Source: Spirosoma telluris (GTDB lineage Bacteria; Bacteroidota; Bacteroidia; Cytophagales; Spirosomataceae). From it: a stretch of DNA of 64,000 nt. Positions 37,801 through 48,607 of the stretch are shown here, in pieces (within the stretch, counting starts at the first letter, position 1; every line of letters begins with the position of its first letter). Under the pieces are notes generated by a model. The model saw only the letters and a program-made list of their open reading frames with translations, was not told the DNA's origin and made no database searches. Position numbers and translations under genes: made by a program. The stretch spans positions 806,001 through 870,000 of the forward strand of contig QLII01000001.1 of NCBI GenBank assembly GCA_003259005.1. Direction: 5' to 3'.

Positions 37801-40800
37801 TGGCCTTGTATCATAAGCAGATTCCCCATCGATAAATTATGATACGCCAAATCCCGCGATTGATTTTGCCAATAGTCCCTTCTTTGTCAATACAAAACTC
37901 ACCGATTGGACAACTACTGAGTCGAATCTCCGCCGAGCAGGGGTAAGCTCATTCGGGGTTGGAGGGACGAACGTACACGTGGTGATGGAAGAGTTTGAGC
38001 AGAAACCAACCGTTTCAGACAGTAGTCGGCCTGCTCAACTGGTTACGTGGTCGGCAAAAACGCCGGTTAGTCTGGATGCCTACGCGCGAAGTCTGGCTGC
38101 TAAACTCGACCAAACGCAAGGGTTGAATCTGGCTGATGTGGCCTTTACGTTGCAAACGACTCGCGGCAAGTTTAAACACCGCCGTTTTGTGGTGGCGTCT
38201 ACACCAGTCGAACTTCACGATAAATTACTGGCTGATCCAAAGCCATCATCGACAAAATCAACGGGCGAAACTAAATCGGCCGAGCAGCCCGACGAGCTTG
38301 TTTTCTTGTTCCCCGGTCAGGGAGCGCAATACCTGAACATGGGCCGGGCTTTATACGAACACGAAGCGGTGTTCCGACAGGCCATCGATACCTGCGCTGA
38401 TCTGCTGAAGCCGTATCTGGATACGGATATTCGGCAGGTTATGTATCCTGATAGCATTACGTCTGAGGCCGATCAGCGGTTGAAAAATACGCGCTATACA
38501 CAACCCGCACTCTTTGTTACCGAATATGCTTTAGCCCAGTTATGGATGAGTTGGGGTATCGAGCCATCGGTTTTTTGTGGGCATAGCGTTGGCGAGTTTG
38601 TCGCGGCCCACCTGGCTGGTGTCTTCACCCTGGTGGATGCCTTAACCCTGATTGCCGCCCGTGGACGAATGGTGAGTGAATTACCGCGCGGTAGTATGCT
38701 TTCGGTACGGATGGCCGCCGATGCGGTTATGGCGATCATGCCGTCAACCGTTTCCATGGCCGCCATAAACAGCTACACGCTCTGTGTTGTAGCTGGCCCC
38801 GACGAGGACATCGCCGACTTTGCCCGTTTGCTTGATGAACGGGAAATCCCCAACCAGCCCTTGGTAACCAGTCATGCGTTTCATTCCGCCATGATGGACC
38901 CACTAGTTGAGGAGTTTAAACAGGTTGTTTCAAGGGTTTCCTTAAACCGCCCGAAAATGCCTGTTGTGTCGACGGTGAGTGGCACCTGGCTAACCGATTC
39001 GCAAGCGACAGACCCAACTTATTGGGCAACGCATCTTCGGGCCACTGTACGCTTCTCCGAAGCACTTGATACCCTTTTGACGTTCGAAAATCCGCTCTTT
39101 CTGGAAGTTGGCCCCGGTCATGTGACGGCTACGCTTGCCCGTCAGCAAGCGGCTAAAAAGCCCGTTACGGTGTTGGCTGGCCTAGCCAACCTGCCTGATT
39201 GGTCTGCTACCTGTCAGGCTATGTTGACAACCTTAGGGCAGCTCTATATGGCGGGTATAGAGCCGGACTGGAAGGCCTTTTATGAAGGTCAGCAGCGGCA
39301 AAAGGTAGTCTTGCCAACCTATGCTTTCAATCGAAAACGGTGCTGGGTCGATCCGAACGTTGAACAAATCGAACTGCCAATCGGGCATCTGGCGGCTTCT
39401 CGTCAACCTATCCTGACGAATGGCCATGTGCCGCCGACTTATTCTTTACCAGCGAGCGAGTCGGTACCTATGCCTAACACACCAGAAATACAATCTACAT
39501 CGGTTACTATGAGAAAAGACACCTTACTCAATAAAATTAACCAACTCCTGGAAGACGCATCCGGTATTGACATGGATGGGGTCGCGCCTGAAACAAATTT
39601 CCTGGAAATTGGCTTCGATTCCTTATTGCTGACGCAGGTAGCGTTAACGCTCAAAAAAGAATTTGGCCTGCCAATAACATTCCGTCAGTTAACGAGTGAA
39701 TACACATCGCCAGAACACTTGGTCAACTATCTCGACCAGACTCTACCGGCTGAGGTTCAGCAACCACCTCAAATTCAGCCACCCATAAACCAGCCGGTTG
39801 TCAATCAGCCTGTTTTTGTTCAACAAACGATAGGCACTGGCACACACAATCCGGCTTTAGACCTGATTGCTCAGCAATTGCAACTATTAGCTAAGCAGAT
39901 TGAATTACTTCAGGGTGGAAATCCGGCTGCGCCTGTGCCCATGCCTACCGCACCCACTACAATAAAGTCCATTTTGACGCCCAGCAATGGAGCCATGAAT
40001 GGCCATAAAAATGGGCATCCTGTTGCTGATACGGTCGATTTAACCCCTGAGGAAAAGGTTGAACTGAAAAAACCGTTTGGAGCAACGGCTCGCATTGATC
40101 GACAGGCATCGGAATTAAGTACGAAGCAGCAAAATTTTTTACAGCAGTTTACCGAACGATACACCCAGAAAACAGGCAAGAGTAAGGCATACGCTCAGGA
40201 ACACCGTACCCAAATGGCTGATCCTCGGGTGGTATCGGGGTTTCGGCCGCTGACGAAAGAAATTGTGTACCCGCTCGTGGTAAATCGTTCCAAAGGGAGT
40301 CGGCTGTGGGATATTGATGGCAATGAATATATTGATGCGCTGAATGGCTTCGGCTCAAATATGTTTGGCTATCAGCCTGACTGGGTCAAAGAAGCCCTGC
40401 ATGAACAAATTGAACGTGGTTTTGAAGTAGGTCCGCAGCATGAACTCGCGGGCGAAGTTTGTCAACTTATTTGCGAACTAACGGGTACTGACCGGGCGGC
40501 TTTATGCAATACAGGCTCCGAAGCCGTGTTGGGCGTGATGCGAATTGCCCGCACGGTTACGGGACGTTCCTTAATTGTCGCCTTTTCCGGTTCGTATCAC
40601 GGGATTGTCGATGAGGTTCTGGTAAGAGGCACCAAAAAACTCAAGTCGTTTCCGGCAGCGCCCGGTATTATGCCCGAATCGGTGCAGAATATGCTGATTC
40701 TGGATTACGGCACCGACGAAAGCCTGCAAATTATTCGCGAGCGGGCGCACGAGTTGGCGGCTGTTCTGGTCGAACCCGTACAAAGCCGTCGACCTGAATT

Positions 40801-41623
40801 TGTACCCATTGAGTTTTTGAAACAGGTACGCGCTATTACGGAACAATCAGGCACAGCCTTAATTTTCGATGAGGTAATCACTGGCTTTCGCACGCATCCT
40901 GGCGGAGCGCAGGCTTTATTTGGCATCAAGGCCGATCTGGGTTCGTATGGCAAGGTAGTTGGAGCAGGTTTGCCTATTGGGGTCATGGCGGGTAAACGTG
41001 CCTTTATGGACGCACTCGATGGCGGTTTCTGGCAATATGGCGACGGTTCCGTTCCCGAGGTAGGGGTCACGTATTTTGCGGGTACGTTTGTACGGCACCC
41101 ATTGGCCTTAGCTGCGGCAAAAGCTTCGTTAACGCACATGAAGACCGTTGGGCCGAGCCTACAGCAGACGTTGACGAAGAAGACACAACGACTTGCTAAC
41201 GGGTTGAATGCTGTACTCACCGAACATCGTTTGCCCATCATTGTAGTTAATTTTGGGTCACTTTGGAAAATAAAATTTAAAGAAGATATAGTATATGGTG
41301 AGTTGTTGTTTACTTTAATGCGTGATAAGGGAATTCATATCTGGGATGGATTTCCATGCTTCCTGACAGAAGCCCATACTGATCAGGAGATAGATATGAT
41401 AATTCGTCGGTTTACCGAAAGCGTTCGGGAACTAATAGAGGCCGGTTTTTTCAAAAATGAGTCAAACCCAGTAACCAGCATAGGAGTAGTTGGTGCAACT
41501 GTTGTCAAGGATATGCCGCCTGCCCCTGGTGCCCGATTGGGTCGGGATCGGGCGGGTAACCCTGCCTGGTTTGTACCTAATCCAGATCAACCTGGAAAGT
41601 ACCTCCAGGTTGAATTAAATTGA
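34864..41623 (+). CDS. Hybrid NRPS-PKS: A-PCP-KS-AT-ACP-aminotransferase, five apparent frameshifts
   Basis: About 2,255 aa after repair. Adenylation domain (34.9-36.4 kb) with LYTSGSTGKPKGV, LSFDVSFQEIFATL, NQYGPTECHV and TSGKVDKKQ; my reading of its specificity residues is D-V-Q-F-M-A-Q-V-I-K, with no confident substrate. PCP with LGGNSLL near 36.53 kb. Ketosynthase with catalytic SACSTSL, EAHGTATPLGDP and NMGHLTQAAG. Acyltransferase with GHSVGEF near 38.58 kb and HAFHSAMMD, the malonyl-type form. ACP with IGFDSLLL near 39.61 kb. Then a PLP aminotransferase like glutamate-semialdehyde aminomutases, with CNTGSEAV, VITGFRTH and the lysine in YGKVVGAGLPIG. Frames change at TTT 35251, GGG 36106, CCC 36660, GG 37068, CCC 37823. 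No KR, DH, MT or E domain. Makes a beta-amino acyl chain from an amino acid starter and malonyl-CoA (inferred). Confidence 0.85.
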
Positions 41624-41628
41624 CTAGG

Positions 41629-44600
41629 ATGGCGGAAATCATTACAAACGTAAACCTGATTGCTGTTGACTTTGATCCGTTTGAGGGCCCAGATATTGTG
41701 CGGCTGGCTCCTGCCACTGAGCCACAAACGGAAATTTGGGCAACCTGCCAATTAGGTGGCGATGATGCCAGCCGGGCATTTAATGAATCAATTTCCCTGC
41801 GGTTCAATGGGCTCCTGAATAAAAACGCTCTGGAGCAAGCCTGGCATGCACTAGTACAACGCCACGAAGCGTTGCATTCTGCCTTTAGTGCCGACGGAAG
41901 GCAGATTTGCGTGTTTGGTCAGCTTTTTATTGATCTGGTTTATCAGGACTGTTCCCATAAAACGCAGGCTGAGCAAGAGCAAATCATTGAGGAGTATGTG
42001 AAACAGGACGCCCTGTACCTGTTCGATCTGCTGAACGGTCCGCTGGCAAAAGTTGGATTGATAAAACTGTCCGACACGGCGCATCACTTCACGTTAACGG
42101 CACACCATATTGTATGCGATGGCTGGTCGCTGGGCATTATGTTGCAGGATTTGAGTGCGCTCTATTCTGCCTATGCGCAGCACCGCCTACCGGCTCTGCC
42201 CGAAGCGCCAACCTACAGCCAGTATGCTGCCGACCAGCTTCAGTTTCTGGAAAGTACTGATTACCAGCAAATAGAGAAATTCTGGGTCGATCAGTACAAG
42301 GAGTCCGTACCCGTACTGGATCTGCCCACCGATTTTGCCCGTCCTGCGTTACGTACCTACAAAATTGCCCGTCGGGATTACCCACTGAGCGACAAATTGG
42401 GTCTGGCTGTTAAAAAGATGGGGGCGAAGGCTGGTTGTAGTTTCGTTACGACGCTGATGGCCAGCTTTGAAGTGTTTGTGCATCGGTTAACGGGGCAACA
42501 TGATATTGTGGTTGGCTTGCCCACATCAGGTCAGTCGGCTACGGGTTACCTGGGTCTGGTTGGCCATTGCGTTAACTTGTTGCCATTGCGGAGTTTTCCC
42601 CGCTCCGAGCTTAGCTTTCTCCAGTTTTTAAAACAGCGCAAGGAGGGTGTATTGGATGCCTACGAGCATCAGCAGCTAACTTTTGGTAGCCTGCTCAAGA
42701 AAATATCCATTGTCAGAGATCCCTCCCGTACGCCCCTTGTTCCCGTTATTTTCAACGTGGATATGGGCCTGGACGATGGGGTGAGCTTTTATGGCCTGGA
42801 TTATCAGCTGATTAGCAACCCACGCGAATATGGGGCGGTAGATTTATTCCTGAATATCAGTGGTTCCTCAAAAACCGCTGAGCTGGTTCTGGAATGGTCC
42901 TATAATACGCAACTATTTAAAGAAAGCACCATCGACCGGATGATGGGCGAATTTGAAAACGTACTGGAGGCAGTCGTCGAGAATCCGTCCATCCTTATTG
43001 AGGATATTCTCCTGGCCGATCAGTTCGAACAGTTCCAGAAGTTAACCCTCTGGAATGATACGAAGGCCGATTATCCGAGCACGAGTTCATTACATGCCTT
43101 ACTTGACCAAACGGCAACTGCTTATCCCCATAAAACAGCGCTGATTTTTACAAAGGGTCAGACGCTTACCTACCGGGAACTAAACGAACGGGCCAACCAG
43201 ATCGCGCATGCTATTCTGCAAAATGGCCTGGGGGCTACTCAGCAGAAAGCCGTGGTGGGTGTCTTACTAGATCGGACGCCGGATCTGGTTATTACCTTAC
43301 TGGCTGTTTTGAAAGCAGGTGCTGCCTACGTACCCATTGACCCCGAGTATCCACACGATCGGGTGGCGTTTATGCTCTCGGATTCGTCGGCAAACCTGCT
43401 TATTACCTCCAAAAAATACCATACAGGCGAACAGCAAAGTAATCAACCGTCAGTATTATTGATTGAACAGGTACTGATGAAACTGGATACCTATCCGAAA
43501 GAAGCGCCTGCTGTGCTGGTTACGGGTCATGATCTTGCCTATATTCTTTACACGTCTGGCTCAACGGGGCTGCCGAAAGGGGTACTGATCGAGCATCATA
43601 ATTTGGTGAATCTGCTGTATAGTATGATTGCCTGGCCGGGTATAACGAAGGAGGATGCCTTACTGGCAGTGACGACGGTTTCATTCGATATTGCGGGCCT
43701 TGAGCTGTACCTGCCTTTATTAGTGGGAGCAACACTGGTGCTGGCCGATGCCGAAATGACGAAAGACGGCCGGGCATTGCTGGAGGCTATACCAACGTGG
43801 CAAATCAGCTTTATACAGGCAACTCCAGTCACCTATAAAATGATGCTGGCTGCTGGTTGGGAACAACGTCTGCCACTAAAAATTCTGTGCTGTGGCGAGC
43901 CCATGTCCAAAGACTTAGCGCAGAAATTGACCGCGCGGTGCGCTTCGCTCTGGAATATGTATGGACCAACGGAAACGACCATCTATTCGACGGGCAAACA
44001 AATTCTTGCCAGCGATGAGATCATCACGATTGGTCGGCCCATACAAAATACTCAGGTATACATCCTCGATGAACACCTGAACCCCTTGCCAGAGGGAAGC
44101 ATTGGCGAAATCTATCTGGCAGGCGAGGGCGTGGCCCGTGGCTACCTCAACCGCCCTGAACTGACAAACGATAAATTTGTGCCCAACCCGTTTGAGAAGC
44201 CCAGAAAAGGGATGATGTATCGAACGGGCGATTTAGGTAAGTTCATGGCCGACGGTGAAATCCATTGTCTGGGCCGAATTGATCAGCAAGTAAAAGTCAG
44301 AGGATACCGAATTGAACTGGGCGAAATCGAACATGCCTTGGTTACGCAACCGGGTGTAAGCGAAGCAGTTGTGGTTGCGCGTGAAGAGCGGGCCGGCGAT
44401 CAGCGGTTGATTGCCTATGTCGTAACCAAACCTGCTCTGACCAACGATGCGTTTATGAGCCAGGTGCTTGTCTGGCGTACAAAGTTGCAGGAGGTTTTGC
44501 CGGTCTACATGGTTCCGACTGATTTTGTCAGTCTACCACAGTTACCCATTACACCTAATGGAAAGATTGACCGTAATGCGTTACCCAAACCAGCCAGTAT

Positions 44601-45681
44601 GCTTTCAGCTAAAGGAAACGAGGCTGAACCAGTTACTGAGACTGAAAAACTGATTACAGCCATCTGGAAAGATGCCCTGGGATTAGAAAAAATAAGTATC
44701 GACGCTGATTTTTTTGAACTGGGAGGGCATTCTATGATTGCCGTTCAAGTGATGACGCAACTCGAAAAGGAAACGGGTAAACGGCTCCCTTTATCGACCT
44801 TACTGACCTATCCGACCATCCGGAAACTGGCGCAGGTTGTGGAGGCCGATGCCAAGCTAACCAATTGGAAATCACTGGTTCCTATTCAGCCATCGGGGAA
44901 CAAAGTGCCCATTTACATTATTCATGGTATTGGGTTGAATCTGTTGAATTTCAGTGGGCTATTGAGCTACATGAGCCCCGAGCAACCTATTTATGGGCTA
45001 CAGGCCCGGGGGCTGGATGGCATTGATGAGCCACTGGATGATATGGGAGCAATTGCCGCTTTTTACCTGAGTGAAGTACTGGAACAAAATCCAACGGGCC
45101 CCTATGCTATCGCTGGCTATTCGTTTGGAGGATATGTAGCACTCGAAATGGCCCGACAGCTAAAAGCGATGGGTAAGGAGGTGAAATTGCTGGCTATGTT
45201 CGATACCAATGCCCAGGAGTCGGATACGAACCGATCAATGATGAGCTGGCTACAGCGGAAAATTCTCCGGCAGTTTCCCAAATTTCTATGGTTTACGAGT
45301 TCGTTAATCCGTCAGCCAATCTCGACCCTTCGGTATCAGCAAGTGTATGTCGAGGGAAAAGTTGACCAGTTACTCAAGGCAGTAGGTATCCGGGAAAAAC
45401 CGAAACCCAAAGAAGGCCTTGACTTATTTGAGCAGATTATCGAAAAGCATGAACGTGCTTTTGAAAAGTATACGATGAAGCCTTATGATGGAATCGTAGA
45501 TCTGTTCAAAGCTCAGGTTCGGCTTTATTTTGTCGATGACAACAAGTATCTGGGATGGAAGAAATATGCCTTGAAAGGGGTTCGGGTGCATAGTGTTCCG
45601 GGCGACCATGAACAGATGCTTCTGCCCCCAAACGATAAAGAATTTGCTAGGGCACTCCAACGGGCACTGGATAATACGTAG
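41629..45681 (+). CDS. NRPS module with release: C-A-PCP-TE
   Basis: 1,350 aa, unbroken. Condensation domain (about 20-465) with TAHHIVCDGWS near 158; adenylation (about 480-990) with LYTSGSTGLPKGV near 637, SFDIAGLELYLPLL, MYGPTETTIYST near 777 and TPNGKIDRNALP; carrier domain with the pantetheine serine in LGGHSMIA near 1033; thioesterase (about 1085-1345) with IYIIHGIGLN, nucleophile GYSFGGYVALE near 1162 and the late GDHEQML histidine. My reading of the specificity residues, D-I-L-Q-L-C-M-I-Y-K, is close to the known glycine code D-I-L-Q-L-G-L-I-W-K. The ATG at 41629 comes five bases after the stop of the first protein, so the two are coupled. It adds the last residue and releases the product. 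Confidence 0.9.
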   Translation: MAEIITNVNLIAVDFDPFEGPDIVRLAPATEPQTEIWATCQLGGDDASRAFNESISLRFNGLLNKNALEQAWHALVQRHEALHSAFSADGRQICVFGQLFIDLVYQDCSHKTQAEQEQIIEEYVKQDALYLFDLLNGPLAKVGLIKLSDTAHHFTLTAHHIVCDGWSLGIMLQDLSALYSAYAQHRLPALPEAPTYSQYAADQLQFLESTDYQQIEKFWVDQYKESVPVLDLPTDFARPALRTYKIARRDYPLSDKLGLAVKKMGAKAGCSFVTTLMASFEVFVHRLTGQHDIVVGLPTSGQSATGYLGLVGHCVNLLPLRSFPRSELSFLQFLKQRKEGVLDAYEHQQLTFGSLLKKISIVRDPSRTPLVPVIFNVDMGLDDGVSFYGLDYQLISNPREYGAVDLFLNISGSSKTAELVLEWSYNTQLFKESTIDRMMGEFENVLEAVVENPSILIEDILLADQFEQFQKLTLWNDTKADYPSTSSLHALLDQTATAYPHKTALIFTKGQTLTYRELNERANQIAHAILQNGLGATQQKAVVGVLLDRTPDLVITLLAVLKAGAAYVPIDPEYPHDRVAFMLSDSSANLLITSKKYHTGEQQSNQPSVLLIEQVLMKLDTYPKEAPAVLVTGHDLAYILYTSGSTGLPKGVLIEHHNLVNLLYSMIAWPGITKEDALLAVTTVSFDIAGLELYLPLLVGATLVLADAEMTKDGRALLEAIPTWQISFIQATPVTYKMMLAAGWEQRLPLKILCCGEPMSKDLAQKLTARCASLWNMYGPTETTIYSTGKQILASDEIITIGRPIQNTQVYILDEHLNPLPEGSIGEIYLAGEGVARGYLNRPELTNDKFVPNPFEKPRKGMMYRTGDLGKFMADGEIHCLGRIDQQVKVRGYRIELGEIEHALVTQPGVSEAVVVAREERAGDQRLIAYVVTKPALTNDAFMSQVLVWRTKLQEVLPVYMVPTDFVSLPQLPITPNGKIDRNALPKPASMLSAKGNEAEPVTETEKLITAIWKDALGLEKISIDADFFELGGHSMIAVQVMTQLEKETGKRLPLSTLLTYPTIRKLAQVVEADAKLTNWKSLVPIQPSGNKVPIYIIHGIGLNLLNFSGLLSYMSPEQPIYGLQARGLDGIDEPLDDMGAIAAFYLSEVLEQNPTGPYAIAGYSFGGYVALEMARQLKAMGKEVKLLAMFDTNAQESDTNRSMMSWLQRKILRQFPKFLWFTSSLIRQPISTLRYQQVYVEGKVDQLLKAVGIREKPKPKEGLDLFEQIIEKHERAFEKYTMKPYDGIVDLFKAQVRLYFVDDNKYLGWKKYALKGVRVHSVPGDHEQMLLPPNDKEFARALQRALDNT

Positions 45682-45702
45682 GTGGGCCAGGCTGTTTTAG
45701 AT

Positions 45703-45795
45703 TCTGTTGTTTCTATTGTTTCTATGGATTCTGTTGATTCTACGAATCCTGATTATCAATTCAATAGAATCCACAGAAACAATAGAAACAACAGA
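45703..45795. repeat. 30-bp hairpin with iterated attgtttct-type units after the NRPS
   Basis: tctgttgtttctattgtttc and the ten bases after it (45703-45732) pair with 45766-45795 with one mismatch; the arms are built of repeated ttctrttg units. It separates the + strand assembly line from the convergent GT2 gene and probably stops transcription from both sides, although no long T-run is present. Confidence 0.7.
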
Positions 45796-45802
45796 AACTC
45801 CT

Positions 45803-48409
45803 CTACTGAATAACTTTTGCCTGTTGCGGATTTAGCACAATGCCTCGTATTTCGGGGTATCGTTCGTTAATTATGCTGACGGCCTCTCGTACCCATTCCT
45901 GCTCCTTACCGGCAGGGGTGATTGACCCAAAGCGCGTAATCAGAATTGGTTTTTCGCGGATGGTATAAGAAAAATGCAACCGAACTGTGTTGTGAAGTAA
46001 TTGATACAGAGCGGCAAACGAATGCGTTTGATGATCTTCGTCCAGAACTGGATTATTTACGATTTTGAAGCCAAGCCAATCAACATACTCACTACCCGGA
46101 TAGTACGACACAAGTGTTGAGGATTGGGTAGGGCACCAAACCCAGATTATGTTGTTAACGTGTTGCTGCTGAGTGAACTTTACCAGATACTGCCAGGCTT
46201 GCTCGTAGCGAATCAGCGTCTTTTCTTGTTTTGTACCCCATACCTGGGTTGTATCATCAAATTCAGGAGCAAAACTAAGGAGCACGGGTTCCTTATAGCG
46301 TTTTATCTCCTTGACCAGTTTTTGTAAATCGACGTTGTAGTGCCCTTGTTTTAGCTTGTCTAAAAAGGATTGTAATTCCGCTTCTGACCTATGCAGGTGA
46401 GTTGACGTGTCAGTAAGCGAAGGTTCCAGGTATAAAAGGGTAACTTATTTAGAATTGTTGACAGATTGGGAGAGGCAATTGAATGTTCTCCATTAGCGTT
46501 AAGCGACCAGGCCAGATGCTGGGGTGAAATCACCTGATCAGGCAGCGTTATTGGCTTCTGGAGGTCCGTCGCTTCGGCTGGCTGGCTGGCGGGTTCCAGT
46601 CCATAATAAAAGGGTTGGGTAGTGGCAAAGCGAACTTCGTGGGGGAGTGTCGACGTTTTTTTTCGGCTGGTATAAGCGACAAGACCGGTTGTTAAGATCA
46701 CCAGTACACCAAACAGGGGAATGGCTGAAAGCCGTATCCAGCTATACAGTCCATAGCGTATTTGCCAGACTGCAACCCGAAGTGGCCAAACGATGGGCTT
46801 CTGAAATGACATTTTTGCAATCCAGTTTTTTACCCAACCTAGTAGTTTCTCCTGCCCGATTAATACATTCAAGCTCAATATGTATGCGTTCAGAATAGCG
46901 AAGGTGATCATCAGCTCCGAATAAACGTTGCTAACCGTAAACCGCCCATAGTGATACGTACTGTAGCCAATAGCCCAACAGTTAGTAGAAGCATGAGGAG
47001 ATTTGGCAGGCAGAGAATGAAGTTATTGCGGGGCTGGTCGCGTTTGGGTGTAGGTAAATAGGGTACTTCTACCCTGAAAATTGTATAAATAAATCCTAAG
47101 GTATAGACCCACCAGGTGCCACTGCTCAAAACCCCGCCCAGGGTATGAAAGCCCGCTTCATGTTTTTCGATTAGCCAGCGTTGCGCAAATTGCCGGATCA
47201 GAAACGCCGTTAGTAGAAGCGGTAAATAGGCCGTTCGAAGACTAGCAGATCTAACCGTAATGGGAGCCTCATGGTCACCAACGAGATGAGTGGAATGAGA
47301 ATATCAATGAGCTGAACAATACCCAGTAAATAATACAAGGGCATGGTCAGGTAATGGAGCCGTTGCCGCCAGGTTAAGTTGCCAAATACCTTTGGGTAGG
47401 TAGTCACTAACAGCTCAAACGTGCCGCGCGCCCATTTGAGCTGTTGCTTATAATAAGCGGATAGGGTAGCAGGTACTAAGCCATAGGAGAGAGGAAGGGG
47501 AACATAGGCCGAGGCCCAGCCTTTGCCATGGAGTTGCATGGCGGTGTGCATGTCTTCGGAAAGTCCGGCCGCATGCCCACCAATGGAGTCTAGGGCAGCC
47601 CGGCGAAATGTACAGTTGGCTCCGATAGCCTGGGCTGTTCCGTAATTTCCCATGCAGGTCATCATCGGTCCATAAAAGGTATAGGTCTGCTCAGCTGCGC
47701 CAAAGGCGACCAGACTTTCGCGGTAATTATGATAGGCCTGTACGCACTGCACAAACCCAATTGCGGGATCTTCAAAATAGGGCAATACATGGTCCAGGAA
47801 GTCAGGGACAGCCACGTGATCGGGGTCCAGAATCACACAGATTTCACCCGTAGCCTGTCGTAATGCATTGTTAATATTACCGGCTTTGGCATCCTTTTTA
47901 TCCGTGCGGGTTACGTGCCGGATACCCATTTGCTCACAAACCTGGCGCAGGTAAGGATCATTGGCCTCATCGCACAGGTAAGTCGTATGTGGATAGGGAA
48001 TCGCCTGAATGGCCCGCAACGAATTCAGGACCATGTCGTAGGGTTCGCCGGGGCAGAAGGTCGTCATAATATCGACATTCCAGGTTCGCGTGACGGCCGG
48101 AGGAGTTGAGGGAACAACATTCCAGTAATGATACCACTCGTGTACTAAGCGTAGCAGCTTGAAACTGACCGATATCGTCAGCATGATAAACAGCCAGGTA
48201 TAGCCCCGATTCGTCGGTTGGAGGTACACCCACAAAAAAGCCACTATAAACAATAAACCAACCGAAATCAGAATTCGTATCAGTCGTTTGTCGCTCTTTT
48301 TAAAAGAGAAGTTATAGGCCTCATTGGGGAAGGTTGCGTAAAAAGTTGCCAGTTCATGATGGGTTAGAATGTACGTCGTTCCAGCGCCAGTAACCTGATC
48401 GGATATCAA
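45803..48409 (-). CDS. Synthase-type GT2 fused to a GH26-like domain, three apparent frameshifts
   Basis: About 870 aa. The N-terminal half is a BcsA-like processive glycosyltransferase without PilZ: two helices, then YLCDEANDP, CVILDPDHVAVPDF, the acceptor motif GLSEDMHTAM and QQLKWARGTFEL, and about six more helices (GTWWVYTLGFIYTIF, ELMITFAILNAYILSLNV). After a last helix (IPLFGVLVILTTGLVAYT) comes a domain outside the membrane: VLLSFAPEFDDTTQVWG, IIWVWCPTQSS, YYPGSEYVDWLGF and KPILITRFGS. This is the GH26-type order, but the nucleophile glutamate expected in K-P-I-x-I-x-E-F-G is arginine. Frames change at GGG 46438-46440, near 46939 and near 47271. Polymer unknown. Confidence 0.75.
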
Positions 48410-48442
48410 TCTGACTTAAAATAGGGTAGCTGGATAAAGCAC

Positions 48443-48457
48443 CTTGACTAGGTCAAG
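48443..48457. promoter_or_regulatory. Short inverted repeat cttgac-tag-gtcaag
   Basis: Perfect six-base arms with a three-base spacer, 34 bases upstream of the GT2 fusion gene (transcribed to the left). It looks like an operator half-site pair, but six-base arms are common by chance. The rest of 48410-48607 shows no gene. Confidence 0.25.
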
Positions 48458-48607
48458 CGGTTTCCCGCCTGATTATGATGTTTCTAATCAATCTCTATTT
48501 AAACGTAATGCTGACTTTAAGAGTCGTATTTTTGACTTCGAAAAGCTGGAGTGGTCAAAATATATTAATTATATATTTTAAAAGGTGCGTTATCGGCAGA
48601 GTTATCG

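Noticed and set aside
40705..41241. 178-residue open frame on the minus strand
   Set aside because: It lies fully opposite the aminotransferase domain, is rich in residues typical of antisense frames, and shows no motif.
34864..41623. Splitting the first assembly-line gene into separate A-PCP, KS and AT-ACP-AMT genes
   Set aside because: Each gap closes with one base added to a short run, the joins fall inside conserved domains or linkers, and there are no good starts or spacers at the joins.
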